The notes beneath the pieces were generated by a model. That model was not told the DNA's origin, did not search any database, and saw only the letters and a list, made by a program, of their open reading frames with translations. The position numbers and the translations under genes are program-made. 64,000 nt of DNA. Origin: Kondoa malvinella (lineage: Eukaryota; Basidiomycota; Agaricostilbomycetes; Agaricostilbales; Kondoaceae). Below, one piece after another: positions 35,015 through 45,288 of the stretch. Positions within the stretch are counted from its first letter, which is position 1; every line of letters begins with the position of its first letter. The stretch is taken from contig BCIM01000002.1 of NCBI GenBank assembly GCA_039545315.1, positions 1,577,369 through 1,641,368 on the forward strand, written 5' to 3'.

Positions 35015-36486
35015 TCAGATACGGGGTTGCATCAGAGCGACCGCTTTCTGCGCGCTACCAAAGCTCATCTCGTATCCGCTTCCACCATGCGCATAGCTGC
35101 GTAAGAGGTCAGCTGGCCGCCCAAACTCGTAATGAGACATACTTGTGAATAAGTAAGACACTTGATCCATCTTTGAGCTCTGCGACATCTCAATATTGCC
35201 CTACTCGGGGTCTTCAAAGCGTACCTTTGATCTCCCTCTCGATGCGAAGACCATCGCTGCGGAACGGTCTGAAGCCACTGCTCTCTTCAACGATCTCTAG
35301 GTCTTGCCATCTCTGTCCAGGCTGAAGAAGTTCTGGACAGATTGCAATTGACTTTTGGAGAATTCTTTGAGTCCGACTGCAATAGACTAAGCTTGAAAGC
35401 CGAAAGGCGGAGATCAGCCTTACTCTGCTGCTCTGACATCTTCAACACTAGCTGCACTGATATGCACTGTACCTCCTGGTCTTGTTATCGCACATTGCCA
35501 TCCATCTTCAGTGTAGCCAATAGTCGTCTTGCTTTCAAGCCAAGGTGCTTTGACTATCACAACATACCCTTCTGTTGAAAAAACCGATACATCGTCAACA
35601 CCTCTTAGGTCTTTGCTTCCAGTACCAGTGCAGTTGAAGAGGACATTGACTGATCCGCCAAAGTTGAAAGATACTGCTTCTGCGATCGAGGAGACTTTAT
35701 GCCTGATGAACTGGACGCCCCTTGCTTCAAGATGCTTGCGAAGCCATAGGAGATAGCGAGGTGGATCAAAACTGTAGCCGGTCAGGCGGTAGCCTAGACT
35801 GGTACCTTGCGGTAAATCGGATTCAGGCATGATTTCTACCTGCAAGACACATCAGCTATAGGAAGGTGGTTGACGTACTAGCCTACCTTTGCTGCACGCT
35901 CTTGAGCGTTCTTTAGGCAGTCTTTTCCTTCTTCCAAGTGCCTCTTGACGAACAGGTCCTGCTTAAGGTCAGAATGCTTACATATCGTTTACTTGAGTGC
36001 TCACTGTTTCTACAACCCTTATCAAAGGGATATCCGAATGCTTGTCCACCAGCTCTGCGCATCTCTTTCCAGTACTAAGGCAACATTCGTCTTCAACGAA
36101 TGAGCTCAGATTTGGTTAGACACACGCTATCCTTACCAAGCATCAAGTCTGACATGCCGCGAGTTGCTCCGCGCTCTACGCCATAGCCTGTCATTGCTGC
36201 TCCTGCTTGTGGGAGTATCAGTCAAGAATAAGTGCTGGGCATCTCGACTTACCCAATATGAGGCGTACTCAGGTATTGGCGCGTCTCGAGGTAGTGTTTC
36301 CGCGACGATCGTACATGAGGTGCCAGGATAGGCTTGCAGCAACTCATAAGCTGTAGAGAGGCCGATCACACCAGCGCCTAGAATAACGACATTTGGGCTT
36401 CCAGGCGTTCTTTGGAGCATAGCCTGCTTCTCGTTCTCGTCCTTCGCGCAAGAAAGAACTCTCCTGCGTTTGAGGCAATCAAACAT
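35015..36486 (-). CDS. D-amino-acid oxidase, FAD-dependent
   Basis: This enzyme oxidatively deaminates D-amino acids to 2-oxo acids, ammonia and H2O2. The N-terminus carries the FAD-binding dinucleotide fold NVVILGAGVIGLSTAYELL. The central part has LGYRLTGYSFDPPRYLLWLR, VNVLFNCTGTGSKDL and EGYVVIVKAP. After several short introns, the last exon restores the family C-terminal motif YAHGGSGYEMSFGSAQKAV and a stop at 35015-35017. The final residues (MQPRI) are not a canonical SKL-type peroxisome signal, unlike many fungal DAAOs. ATG at 36486 is chosen; a longer upstream frame has no ATG. Some middle exon joins, for example between APIPEYASYW and the segment with ERGATRGMSDLML, are approximate. 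Confidence 0.88.
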
Positions 36487-36925
36487 CGTGGCAGCAGAGA
36501 TGATAACGAGAACAAGATGTGGAAAGAGAAGTACATAAAAGGACGACACCGCCTAGACCATCACGTGCATGCGCTGCTGCGAGATCATGCGAGGTGAACC
36601 ACGTAATGGATCAGATCTTGATGTACGCTTGTGGTGGGGATGCTCTTGTGGCAGCAACAGGCGGAAAAACAACAAATTGCCATTCGCAAAGAAAGCGACA
36701 GAGCCGTGCAGGGGTATGTCAAGGCCAAAGTACCCTTTCAATTAGTATGGCATAGGTGGCATAGGTGACCTGCACGCCCGCACGGGTGCAGCGCTCAATC
36801 GCGACGGTCGCTACTTGTCAACAGACGGTGACCTCATTTTCGCTGAGACTGGTTCCAGAAGACGACAATGCAGATACAGTTCTGCAGTGCATCAGCCGCT
36901 CTATGAAGCTCAAAGATCAAACAGA
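36487..36925. other. Divergent spacer between DAAO and the DUF4385 gene
   Basis: About 440 bp. It presumably contains both promoters. The rightward frame is open from 36,815 without an ATG before 36,926. Confidence 0.35.
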
Positions 36926-37663
36926 ATGCCATCGCCAAAGTTCCCCTATGACCTGCCTTACTCGCGCTTGAACCTTCGCAAACACCCTCAGCTCTACAGG
37001 CAAGGCATAGGCGAACAAGGTGTCCTCTCTGTCCAGCCTTACAAGAGCGAGATCCTACCAGATTGGAAATTCAAGACCGTTCCTATCGCACAGAAATCAT
37101 CACAAGCACTGTTGAGGCATTTCAACAAGTACTTGGAAGAGCAAGATGGCGTAGGAGCTGATATGACACGCAAGTTTATTCAAATGGGTGTCACGAGGTC
37201 AAGGAGATATGCAAACAGAGCTGGTGGACGAAAATATAGGGTCTTGAAAGCTGGAGAGGATGCGTCAAAAGGTGTCAAAGTCAAATTAACAAAGAATTCC
37301 AAGGGTGTAGAGGTGCGCAAGGTTGAGCTGCCCAAGGATGCAGAGGAAGATCCAGAAAAGGCAGAGTGTGCCAGGTATGCTGCTCGACGGGAGTCGCCGA
37401 AGATGCTAATGCGTGATGGTAGAGTTTTCGGCGTCGTCCTAGATCAGGTCAAGAAGAATGGTGCATATATTGCGCTGATGAAGAAGCACCATGAGCTTTA
37501 CGACTCTTTCGAAATCCCTTTGGATCTCTCGCCATATCTAGAAGACGGCGAGGTGAAGATAGAACAGGAAGATGTCAAAGCAGAAAGTGAGCCAGAAGCA
37601 GAAATGCCTACCGCTCGCAGAAAAAGTTCTCGAACGAAAGCGAAGAAAGAAGAGTCGGATTGA
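36926..37663 (+). CDS. DUF4385 family protein, single exon
   Basis: A conserved protein of unknown function found in fungi, bacteria and large DNA viruses. The start MPSPKFPYDLPYSR is the first in-frame ATG. The domain signatures follow: LNLRKHPQLYRQGIGEQGVL, VQPYKSEILPDWKFKT, and DMTRKFIQMGVTRSRRYANR. The C-terminal part is Lys/Glu-rich (VKIEQEDVKAESEPEAEM, RRKSSRTKAKKEES), a fungal extension that may be a nuclear signal. There are no introns, unlike most neighbours, which is compatible with an old prokaryote-like origin of the family but does not prove it. Confidence 0.88.
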   Translation: MPSPKFPYDLPYSRLNLRKHPQLYRQGIGEQGVLSVQPYKSEILPDWKFKTVPIAQKSSQALLRHFNKYLEEQDGVGADMTRKFIQMGVTRSRRYANRAGGRKYRVLKAGEDASKGVKVKLTKNSKGVEVRKVELPKDAEEDPEKAECARYAARRESPKMLMRDGRVFGVVLDQVKKNGAYIALMKKHHELYDSFEIPLDLSPYLEDGEVKIEQEDVKAESEPEAEMPTARRKSSRTKAKKEESD

Positions 37664-38235
37664 CTTGCATCATGTTCAAAAATTACATTGTATATCACTC
37701 GCAAGAGACAAATGTATATCATCAAGAGAGAAAGAGTAGACAGCACTAGTGCCCAGCAGCAGCGAATATGAGACTCCCTCAGCTACCAACAGCGAAGACA
37801 TTTCAAGCCGCATGCGATGAAAAGGAAAAAGCGCTGGGCGCCAACGACTGGCAAGGCTCAGCGCCCAATGAAAACTTGCAAGAGTCAGATGATTGCCCAG
37901 TGAAAGAAGCACAAACATTTCTCACCATCTGTCAATCTCCTCTCATCGCTGTCAACGTTGTTATGGTATCGACTTGTGTCTCTCTGTGGCCTCTGCTGGT
38001 TTGTGCTGCCTTGCCATGTGTCACGCCCGGTTAAGGGCGTGGACTTTCATTCTGCTCTTTACCTCTTTGCGTGCTACCAAGTCCTTCTTGCCAATCTAAT
38101 TTCTTCCTCCTCCCGCTCATGGCTTCTGATGTTAGGATCTCCCCGGTGACGACTTGTGCTATGATCCACACTCGGCCATGGTGCGCCGCTGTCCTTGCAC
38201 GCTTGATGAACCGCCTCTCTTGATCATCTTCCAAT
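37664..38235. other. Intergenic region
   Basis: About 570 bp between two rightward genes. No gene is supported; it should hold the promoter of the membrane protein downstream. Confidence 0.35.
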
Positions 38236-39590
38236 ATGTCTGGGTCCGGCTTTGTGATTCGCGCTGTGCAAGAGAAAGGAACGCTCGACTTTGGCTTGAG
38301 CTGCTTTGCTGGAGGCATCCTGACCTCGTTTCTGCTGTTCGGAGTGGTCCGGTTTTCTCACTTGAGCTTCTTGCCACAACACTGACAAGTGCAGATCTTT
38401 ACGCAAACCGTCTCGTACTTTGAAAACTATTGGACGGACGCACTTGCTATTCGCTTGTGCGTGGCTGCTCTAGCTTTTCTCGCAGTGTCTGTTTTCGCAC
38501 TCATCTCTGCAAGGCAATCTTCTGACAGCGAAACAGATTCCAAACAGCTGTGCAAGCAAATTGGTTCCATAATGTCTTTGTCTCTGGCTTTGGCGATCTC
38601 ATGGGCCTCCTGCAGACGCCTTGGACGCTGTAAGTTTGAAGAAAACAAAAGTAGCATCTTCACGTCGCTTACGTCTCCGCTTTCGACTGCCTTAGGGAAA
38701 GCAACTTCGTCTTCCTAGCGATCGTCTCCTCCGTCGTGCAGATCTACTTTGCAGCCCGACTTTATCAGCTTTTGAACCACAATTGGGTCCTCCCCGGGTT
38801 GATAGCACTGATATCTCTCCTCACATGCATTGCTGGCTTTGGTCACTGCATCCAACAGACTATGTACGGCTCATACATGGATCCTCGCGCAGCAAATCTC
38901 AATTGGATCTCTCAGGTAAGCACCGTGAACGGTCCTAGTGCACACGACTGAATAGCATTTAGAGCGCGCAAATTCTGCCTGGCATCGCTGACTTCTTTAT
39001 TACTGCTGGCATGCTTTACTCGTACACAAAGACCAAGAAATCGACCAATGCAAAGGGTGCCGTATTGATCTATCGTCGGCGAGTCTACCTCTGCGTCTGC
39101 TACGGATCAATCTGACGCTGTAAAAGCATCATCACCCTTGTTATTCGTAGCAATGCTTTGACGGCATCCTTCGCTCTCACTGCTGGCATCCTTTGTATTT
39201 CTGGTTGGGGACTCGTAGCATGGCCGTTGACGCTTTGCACACCAAAGGTGATCTTGAGTACATGTGCGAGGCTGCGTTGAGCTCATAGGCAGATCTACAC
39301 TATCACATTCCTATCATGCCTGAACGCGCGAAAGAAGCAGCGTTCCAAGCTTCATCAATTCAGCATGTCCAACACTGTTTCCTATTCAGTCGACGGAGCC
39401 AATAATGTTGGTCTGCCACATACAATCTCTTGAAACTTACTAACGACTGGCTCAGAGAACTGCCGATTTCCCCCAAAATGGCATTAGGGCTATTGCTCCG
39501 TTTACCTCGATTGACGCTGCCGCCAATATGGAGGAGGAGGACAAGTGGGCTGTAGGAGAGCCAGACAAGGTGCATTTCTCCGCAGCATGA
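38236..39590 (+). CDS. Seven-helix membrane protein, DUF6534-like
   Basis: Multi-pass protein resembling the basidiomycete DUF6534 family, whose function is unknown. ATG at 38236 gives MSGSGFVIRAVQEKGTLDFG and a first helix (CFAGGILTSFLLFGV). A 47-nt intron then joins to IFTQTVSYFENYW, the conserved family block. Later exons give FQTAVQANWFHNVFVSGFGD, LMGLLQTPWTL, ESNFVFLAIVSSVVQIYFAA, NWISQSAQILPGIADFFITA, RSNALTASFALTAGILCISG and PKQIYTITFLSCLNARKKQR. The cytosolic tail ends HFSAA at TGA 39588-39590. Two joins are not settled: before FQTAVQ (near 38,490-38,540) and between TNAK and the RSNAL exon (near 39,055-39,130). Small-lineage expansion of this family is typical in basidiomycetes. Confidence 0.75.
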
Positions 39591-39652
39591 TCTGGCAAAT
39601 AAAGAAGGATAATATGTAATCTGTGTATTGATGCATTGAATTAGTTATGACC

Positions 39653-41178
39653 TTATTTGACCTCGACTTGTCCTGGATGTTCTTCACATTCCGCTATTGA
39701 CCTACAAGAATTGATTCAGTCAGCTGTGTCTAGTCAAAAAGAGAGCGCAACCTACCATTTCGGATGAAACGGATAGTCGTACGTCCGGTCAGTCTCGCCT
39801 CTCGCCAGCTTCAGTATGCCAACCCAAGCAACCATCGCTGCGTTATCGGTGCAGAGAGACAGCGGAGGGAAGAGCAGCCGAACATCTGATCTTTCGCTAC
39901 TGTCCAGCATGATCCGAAGCCTGGTCAGAACGTGAGCTATTGATCTTGGATTAGGATGATCAGTACTGACCTAGATCTTAACATCTGATTCGAAGCTACA
40001 CCGCCAGAGCAGACCAAGCTGTTGATGACAATGCCTCTGTCCTTTAAATGCTCCAAAGCCAGCGCAATCTTGGCCTCTAGCTGTCCAATCGCAGCATTCT
40101 GAAAGCCAGCAGCTACATCCGCTGCCTGGTCGGATCTTTTTGCTTCCGTTACAGATTGCCAGTGACGGTCCGCAGCCGACAAGAGACCGGAGAAAGAGAA
40201 AGCCAGTTTGCCCGGCATGACATTGGCAGGGAAGTCGACAGGCTTGGTTGATCTTGTAGCCAAAGATTCCAATGCACTTCCAGGCGAAGCATTGGATCCA
40301 GTGGACCAATCGAGCTTGAGTAGACGAGCAGTTTTGTCGAAAGCGTCTCCGATAGCTGTATCTTTGGTAGTAGCGAGGATCTCAAAGTCGGATTCAGAAC
40401 TTGCGAGGAGCAGCAAAGTATGACCGCCAGAAACAAGAAGTGTGAGGAAGGGGAACGACGGTGGAACCTCTTCGGTAAGTAGCACTGTTAAGGCATGAGC
40501 TTGCATGTGGTGTACTCCTTCTCCCGCAATCAGCTTGACAATAGCATGATGCATTTGAGTACATACCTATAGCAGAAATAGACAGAGCAGACGCAAGTGA
40601 CCGACCAGCAACCGAGCACACGTTCAAACAAGGGCCTAAGAACATAAGGTCAGGCAAGTTTAGGCATACCAAAAAGCGAATACCTAAGCCCGGACCACGC
40701 GAATAGCTGTAACAAAGTCAGCGGCGCTCAAAGTAAATCAGCAAGACATACGCAATGGCAGCTAGATCAGTGACTTTGAGACCAGCCTGATCTAATGCTG
40801 ATCTTATCGCAACAGGCATCCGCTCGCCATGAAGCTGTTTTGCCTTGTTTGGGAAGATACCGCCATACGCTTCTTGCTCAGGCTGCTTCAGAACGATGTT
40901 GGAAAGTATCTTTCCGCGGCTAGATACTACCGCTGCGCATGTATCGTCCGCCGACGATCTGCTCGTGATGAGCCTTCAGAGAGCGTACGGATTTGTGGGT
41001 AGAACATGACAGACTCGAGACCAAGCACATAGTGACTAGTCAAGACAGAGTACGTGAATAGAGGTAAACAGAACGCAAACAACACGAACGCAGCGGAGTG
41101 AATGCAACGACGCGAAACCAAGGCGGATGTACCAAGACGATAGATCTGACAGGCGATATTGGGCCTGCTCAGCAGCAT
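39653..41178 (-). CDS. QRI7: Mitochondrial tRNA N6-threonylcarbamoyladenosine synthase subunit
   Basis: Qri7/OSGEPL1-type protein of the TsaD/Kae1 family. It transfers the threonylcarbamoyl group to A37 of ANN-decoding mitochondrial tRNAs. ATG at 41178 opens an Arg-rich leader typical of a mitochondrial presequence. A spliced exon then gives VLGLESSADDTCAAVVSSRG, the family N-terminal signature. Metal-binding HxxxH is HMQAH in VHHMQAHALTVLL. VSGGHTLL, IGDAFDKTARLL, LAFSFSGLLSA, SLVCSGGVASNQMLR and DNAAMVAWVG are the remaining conserved elements. The end is HPGQVEVK with a stop at 39653-39655. Several introns of ~50 nt. Mitochondrial rather than cytosolic Kae1 is inferred from the leader and the TsaD-like sequence. 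Confidence 0.93.
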
Positions 41179-41896
41179 ATACTACCACAAGGTCCAAGAA
41201 TTAATGCAATCGTCGCTCTGGAAAAAGCGCCATGCAGGCTTAGAGCTAAACAGCACCCTTCGAAAGCTCTGCAAACGTACAGAAAGCAAATGCGAGTAGC
41301 TCGCGCTTCCCAAAGCTCACCTCTGCCTTGTTTTTCTCTGTCGTCTTGTATTCGCGTGACCTATTGATTTTTGCGACGGCTCGGACTCTGCTCTTGTGTC
41401 AGTCTCGCGCGCATCATACGCATCGTCGCCTCGTGACGTCGATGGCTTGGAGAAGTCAAGCTCTCAGGAGCCACTTAGAGTAGGCGAGAAGCTTGTGCTG
41501 TTCTTCTACTCGCAAGAACAAGACTACTATTCACGCTACTGATCATGTACAATCCCCTCTTCCGGCGGATTGAGCGGCCAACGCTTGAACGGAGGGCCAG
41601 GGGATCTTTGCTTGAGCCATCGATTGAAAAGTCGCAGGCGTAAGTCAAGTGAGAGCCGAAAGGGTTTATGATGTGTACAAGCTGATAATCGGGAAGAAAG
41701 TATGAGTGTTGGTGTCATAGAGCTAGCCAGACATGTGTATTATAGTCGCAGAGAAGTATAAAGGATGGAATTTTGACAGGGGCGATGTATACTTGCAGGA
41801 GGGCTGCGTCAGCGCAACTAACAGGTCAGATGGCTTTGAGCACGCGCAGAGCAAGACATACTTCAGACTATCAACCACCGTCATCAACGGCTCTGC
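41179..41896. other. Upstream region of QRI7 and 3' region of the F-box gene
   Basis: About 720 bp. No convincing gene; two overlapping rightward frames at 41,733-41,967 are antisense to the F-box 3' end and lack support. Confidence 0.35.
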
Positions 41897-43279
41897 TTAT
41901 GACCTCGTCTCGTCGTAACCCATTACCGCTCGCCAATCGTCGTATCCGTGTTGCCGACCGAACCTAGATTTGTTGATTTCTGCGACCTCTCCTCGGAACA
42001 TCTGTAGTCTAATTTCATCTCCGCATAGACAAAAGTCGATATCGATCGCGGCTTTGCGGTCTGGTCTGCCTATGCTGGCAAATTTGATGCAGAAATCGGA
42101 CAGGGCCCTAAGACGGGACATCTGAGTCTGCCGATCGGACACATTCAGACTACGAAGGATTGTAGAGTATGGACAGCTTGTCTTCATACATGCCGGAACT
42201 CGCAAACGGGACTCGAGCCTTTTCAGTTTCGGGTATTGGGCTTCCGAGATCAGTGATAGATCGGACTGAGGGTGCTTGACGTCGCTGTAGTCGAAGCTGA
42301 ATTTGCGTAGCTGAGAGGCAAGACCAACTTGTGAAAGGGCCGTCACCAGGTACTGAAACTCGTCCGGTCGATGCGTGTGGTCACGAGGACCGAGAGTAGC
42401 TTCGACCGTGCCCAGACCAATGAGTAGAGGCGCAGCAGACCGCCACTCGTCAACGGACGGCAGCATATCGCTTTGCGTGAGGTAAAGCTCGCGACATGCT
42501 GCCAGATTGACGCTGTTGCAGACCTGAAAGAGTGTCTTTGACCATTCCGCCGGAATCATGAAGCGCACGATATCCAGTCCAAATCCTCCTTGCGCCAAAG
42601 CCTCCAGAAAGGGAAGAAGGGTTACCGGAGATTTTTGTTGAGGCGACACTGAAGGTGTTGCACCGCTGCGCCGGCGCTTGATCACGACCAGGCCACCCGT
42701 CATGCAATGGTTGATATTGATCTCATCGAGACTATTCCCTTTTGCCAACAGCATTTGGTAGAATTGAGCATGCCTTTCCAGCATGTAAACATCTGTTGCA
42801 TCAAGATCCTCGCCGCCGTCATACTCAACATAGATCCTTTTCAGGTTGACCAATGAGTCCCATGCATCTGCGAGTTGTGTGGGCGGTAGAGACGAAGAAG
42901 ATATCAGACCGACCAAGTTGACAAGTGTTTTCAATAGTTGCGTAAAGGCTTGCTGTTGATACGCCCACAGACCCGACGAAGTCGCTGTGACATGCAATTT
43001 TCGAATGTGAGTCGCCAAGTGCTTGTGAGTTGTGAGTGTCTCGAACAGACTGAAAGGCGTCTGTGCAGTGCTGCGGGTGTAACGCCTCGAGCTTCGGGGA
43101 ATGTCTTTGAGGTTGATATCGATGTCGCGATAGAGATGTGGGATAGCGAGAGCATGCCAGCAGCGAGAGACCAGCGCACAGTTTGCAAGCGCGTCTTTGA
43201 CATCGGCTGCTGCTGTGGGGCCAGATTCGTCGAATATTGCTTGCTGGATCTCGAGTGGGAAGTCATTGAAGGACTCCAT
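41897..43279 (-). CDS. F-box-like protein, single exon (460 residues)
   Basis: A probable substrate adaptor of SCF ubiquitin ligases. The N-terminal 50 residues follow the F-box pattern: FNDFPLEIQQAIFDES, then VKDALANCALVSRCWHALAI and PHLYRDIDI. The rest has weak leucine-rich stretches (LATHIRKLHVTAT, LVNLKRIYVEYDG, LDEININHCM, LRKFSFDYSDV) as in many basidiomycete F-box proteins, with no clear regular LRR. Start and stop are unambiguous (ATG 43279; stop 41897-41899). No intron, unlike most neighbours. Substrate unknown. Confidence 0.82.
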   Translation of the reverse strand: MESFNDFPLEIQQAIFDESGPTAAADVKDALANCALVSRCWHALAIPHLYRDIDINLKDIPRSSRRYTRSTAQTPFSLFETLTTHKHLATHIRKLHVTATSSGLWAYQQQAFTQLLKTLVNLVGLISSSSLPPTQLADAWDSLVNLKRIYVEYDGGEDLDATDVYMLERHAQFYQMLLAKGNSLDEININHCMTGGLVVIKRRRSGATPSVSPQQKSPVTLLPFLEALAQGGFGLDIVRFMIPAEWSKTLFQVCNSVNLAACRELYLTQSDMLPSVDEWRSAAPLLIGLGTVEATLGPRDHTHRPDEFQYLVTALSQVGLASQLRKFSFDYSDVKHPQSDLSLISEAQYPKLKRLESRLRVPACMKTSCPYSTILRSLNVSDRQTQMSRLRALSDFCIKFASIGRPDRKAAIDIDFCLCGDEIRLQMFRGEVAEINKSRFGRQHGYDDWRAVMGYDETRS

Positions 43280-43683
43280 GCTAGAGCGCTGGCTAGCTAC
43301 AACATTTCAATTCATGCACGAGAAGCCAGACGAGCGACACACAATACTGGCTTATTATGTTTTGGCCGTAATAGAGCCAAGCAGGATGGTATCGGTAGCA
43401 GTGGTATCTATATGTGACAGGTATCCGGACCAGCAGAAATATCTTTGTGATGGAGAATCTCTGTTCTCGCTGTTCAAGCGCAAGCAATAATCGCCGAGTG
43501 AACAACACCAAAAGTCTTCGCAGACAGGCCCGGCCGTACTGCATCATACGTGTATCAGGCTCCTGCTACTGCGCCTACGGCATCATTAACACCTCCGTTG
43601 ATGGCGTCTTTGATCAAGATTTCCCTCTTGCGGTGAAGAACACAGATCAGACTGAGCAAAGCGCGTCGATTAGGCGAGCAGTC
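43280..43683. other. Intergenic region
   Basis: About 400 bp between two minus-strand genes; promoter of the F-box gene. A rightward frame at 43,414-43,779 is not supported. Confidence 0.35.
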
Positions 43684-44599
43684 TCAGCCCTGAGATACAT
43701 ACGTGATGATCACAAGCTGTTCAGACGGTTCATGAAGATGGGAACAGTACGAAGAAGGCGGAACAAGTACCTCGAATAAGCTTGAGCCTGCAGCAACAGT
43801 CGCGTCGAGTTGCAAAGTGGAGGGCAGCTTCTGTAAGACCATCAGTTGTGTTCTATTTGGAGCTGGATCACATACGCTCTGATACTGGTATCTGCCAATT
43901 TGCCTTGGTCCCAGGGCGGACAAGTCTTTCAGATCAAGCACTTCGTCCTTTTCTAGGAACTCCCAAGCGAATTGACGGCCTTCGAGCTGAACTTTGTAAG
44001 TCCTTCAATACTGAATCAGCCTTTCGAATGGTGAAGATCGGACGAATCCTCACTTTTTGTCTTTACCAAACATGTCTTGCTCGGGCACAACGAGACCTTT
44101 GTACAATTTGACCAGCGGTCCAATTCTAGGACCTTCAACGGTAGTCTTGGCTGACTCGGAATGCCAAACGAATTTCGCGACGAGCATGCGGTTCACATCA
44201 TAGATGTAGAAATCAGGGTTGCTCAAGTAGACGGCGGAGAGTAAACCAGAGACGGAACCGCCGGAACCGCGCTTCTCGCGTTCAAAGTGATAAATGACAT
44301 TGCCGGAAGGATCGCTCAAAGTGCAGTCTTTGTCATATCGGTCCTTTCAATGTCGTTATCGGAAAGGTGTTTGCCGTGTTGTGAGTTACTGTACCTGGGA
44401 AAAGATGTATACAGGACCTCCTCCACGAAAGGGAGCCAAGGGAGCCGGTGAGGCCTTGTCTAGTAACTTCTTCATCATCTTGACTGTTTCTGTAACGATG
44501 TTCGCCGTGATAGAAGAAACTACGCCAATGGCATAGCCTGAACCGGATACGTGAAGTGAGGCGCGGGATGACAATCATATGAACACGTGGGAAAGGCAT
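43684..44599 (-). CDS. Tubby C-terminal-like / LURP1-related protein
   Basis: A small beta-rich protein resembling the tubby-C-terminal-like fold of LURP1-related and scramblase-like proteins; function unknown. The visible core runs FRGGGPVYIFSQ, DRYDKDCTLSDPSGNVIYHF, AVYLSNPDFYIYDVNRMLVA, KFVWHSESAKTTVEGPRIGP, LVKLYKGLVVPEQDMFGKDK, KVQLEGRQFAWEFLEKDEVL and DLKDLSALGPRQIGRYQYQS, each joined by short introns. ATG at 44599 (MPFPR) with a 49-nt intron into YAIGVVSSITANIVTE is the preferred start, because the longer frame in that region begins with TTG. The C-terminal exon (LPSTLQLDATVAAGSSLFEV) ends at 43684-43686. The fold assignment is tentative; that it is coding is clear. Confidence 0.7.
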
Positions 44600-45288
44600 G
44601 GAACTCGCGCTAAAGGTCTTGACACCTTGATAAATAGTACATGCAGTGTTGACCAGACTAGCGCAACGACGCAGTCTCCTAATCATACATACAGCAGTAG
44701 CAAAGGAAATTCAGACAGACAGGCCAAGGGGAAAAAAGTCCAAGGAAGAGCATGATTGAGGTTTACAGCGAGATCTGTATGAAGGAGGGGCAGCCTGTGA
44801 GCGGTCCAGTCACACCCAGAAAGCAATATCGCAGCCAGTGACAGCCAGAGAGCTTGTGGTGGATCTGGGCGAAGAAATATCGATAAGTTGCCGACTGCCT
44901 TATCTGGCACCGGCGACGCGACTGCTTGCTTCCAAAAGACCTGTAGGCTGCTGCTACATCCGCCCAAGCCCTCGTGGAACCCCAAGGATAATTGCGCCGC
45001 AAGTTCTGAAGCGCTTGGGCGCTTCCAAGCAAGAATACGCGACTAATTCATATCTTCAGCTTCCACGCAACAGGTAGCCTCATCTCTTGCTCCGCTAGAG
45101 CAACTTACTTGCGAATTGCTGTTTGAATACGTTCTGCGCGTCCTTGAGCGCGTATCAAAGCTTGGAACTGGCCTAGAGCTTTAGCCTGGTCGCCAATCTT
45201 TCAGTCAGACGCAACAAGACTTTGCAAACATTGGCATCCGCTCAAACAGAGTACTGACTGCGGTGATCTTCCGCTTGATCAAACAAAC
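44600..45288. other. Divergent region with a possible small minus-strand gene
   Basis: This stretch separates the minus-strand tubby-like gene from the rightward LIM gene. On the minus strand, 45,109-45,197 can be read as an exon encoding IGDQAKALGQFQALIRAQGR followed by AERIQTAIR. It is flanked by a good donor (GTAAGT) and an acceptor AAG preceded by a CTGAC branch-like site. A following segment near 44,905-45,010 reads NYPWGSTRAWADVAAAYRSF in one frame and a different protein-like sequence in another. A start codon was not found, and I do not recognise the peptide. It may be a small intron-rich gene, possibly mitochondrial. Confidence 0.35.

Noticed and set aside
36926..37663. Recent horizontal transfer of the intronless DUF4385 gene
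   Set aside because: The family also occurs in bacteria and viruses, but the fungal Lys/Glu tail and ordinary base composition give no sign of recent transfer.
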